Origin: JBDSLU01 sp039916225 | GTDB lineage: Bacteria; Acidobacteriota; Vicinamibacteria; Vicinamibacterales; Vicinamibacteraceae | Length of the DNA: 5,930 nt | Reading direction: 5' to 3' | NCBI GenBank assembly: GCA_039916225.1 | Contig: JBDSLU010000390.1 | Coordinates: 1 to 5,930, forward strand | Shown here: positions 5,811-5,930 of the stretch, piece by piece | How the letters are laid out: every line of letters starts with the position of its first letter | How positions within the stretch are numbered: the stretch's first letter is position 1 | Notes under the pieces: generated by a model | The model's database searches: none | What the model was told of the DNA's origin: nothing | The model's input: only the letters and a program-made list of their open reading frames with translations | Position numbers and translations under genes: made by a program

Positions 5811-5816
5811 TCCTTT
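5811..5816 (-). promoter_or_regulatory. Ribosome binding site of the enolase-family gene
   Basis: On the minus strand AAAGGA stands eight bases before the ATG at 5802, supporting this start and therefore the Tat leader. No convincing -10/-35 pair could be picked in the roughly 60 bases between the terminator and the start codon. Confidence 0.65.
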
Positions 5817-5860
5817 CGCAGGAGAACGGAGGTTGGGCGGACCTTACACCACTCGCCCGA

Positions 5861-5901
5861 GAAAGAAAAAGCCCGTGAGCGACATCGTGTCGCCCACGGG
5901 C
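5861..5901 (-). terminator. Rho-independent terminator of a leftward gene beyond the right edge
   Basis: GCCCGTG (5871-5877) pairs with CACGGGC (5895-5901). After one A/C mismatch, GCGAC (5879-5883) pairs with GTCGC (5889-5893) around a five-base loop. On the minus strand the hairpin is followed by TTTTTCTTTC (complement of 5861-5870), the classic U-tract. It would end a leftward transcript entering from outside the window and insulate the enolase-family gene, implying that gene has its own promoter at about 5803-5860. Confidence 0.85.
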
Positions 5902-5905
5902 CGAT

Positions 5906-5930
5906 GGGAGTTGGAAGTTGGGAACTTGGA
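5906..5930 (-). repeat. Heptad array 4, cut by the window edge
   Basis: On the minus strand it reads CAAGTTC, an extra C, CAACTTC, then CAACTCC and C, ending four bases before the terminator hairpin. The C-rich strand is again the strand of the transcript ended by that hairpin. The 5' boundary lies outside the window, so the shared 14-base block cannot be checked. Confidence 0.8.

Noticed and set aside
5803..5860. Promoter of the enolase-family gene on the minus strand
   Set aside because: One must exist if the terminator works, but the best -10 candidate (TAAGGT) matches only three of six positions and no paired -35 stands out.

Overview
The window is a high-GC bacterial segment, strongly G/C at third codon positions. 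It looks like a catabolic locus for a small organic acid or sugar acid. Short intergenic heptad arrays (CAACTTC/CAACTCC) together with exported versions of catabolic enzymes remind me of Acidobacteriota, for example Vicinamibacteria-type genomes. That assignment is inference; nothing in the window is phylogenetically decisive.

Layout. (1) Positions 3-167 hold the 3' end of an unrecognised plus-strand gene. (2) Positions 168-371 are a 204-base gap with a plausible sigma70-type promoter whose -35 hexamer sits in a perfect 7-4-7 palindrome (321-338), a likely operator. (3) A plus-strand cluster follows: an LldP/LctP-type lactate/2-hydroxyacid permease (372-2036), an RraA-family aldolase-like protein with a Sec signal peptide (2067-2864), an LsrG-like ABM-fold small protein (2950-3249), and an iron-containing alcohol dehydrogenase-like protein (3246-4304). 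The last two overlap by four bases (GTGA), so they are probably translationally coupled. (4) Positions 4305-4416 are a convergent gap with two oppositely oriented heptad arrays. (5) Positions 4417-5802 on the minus strand encode a mandelate racemase/muconate lactonizing enzyme-type member of the enolase superfamily with a Tat-type leader. (6) Upstream of that gene a minus-strand intrinsic terminator (5861-5901) and a fourth heptad array mark the end of another leftward gene outside the window.

How the genes may work together (inference). The enolase-superfamily protein would dehydrate or epimerise a sugar acid or hydroxy acid. The RraA-type enzyme would cleave a 4-hydroxy-2-oxo acid to pyruvate plus a second product. 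The permease would import a small 2-hydroxy or 2-oxo monocarboxylate, and the dehydrogenase would interconvert an aldehyde or ketone with an alcohol in the cytoplasm. The two metal-dependent lyase/racemase-type enzymes carry export signals, while the NAD(P)-type dehydrogenase and the LsrG-like protein do not. This fits a pathway split between periplasm and cytoplasm, joined by the permease.

The most unusual sequence signal is the set of heptad arrays. Three begin with the same 14-base block and lie 7-25 bases after a stop codon. In all three, and apparently in the fourth, the C-rich G-poor strand is the mRNA-sense strand of the gene they follow.
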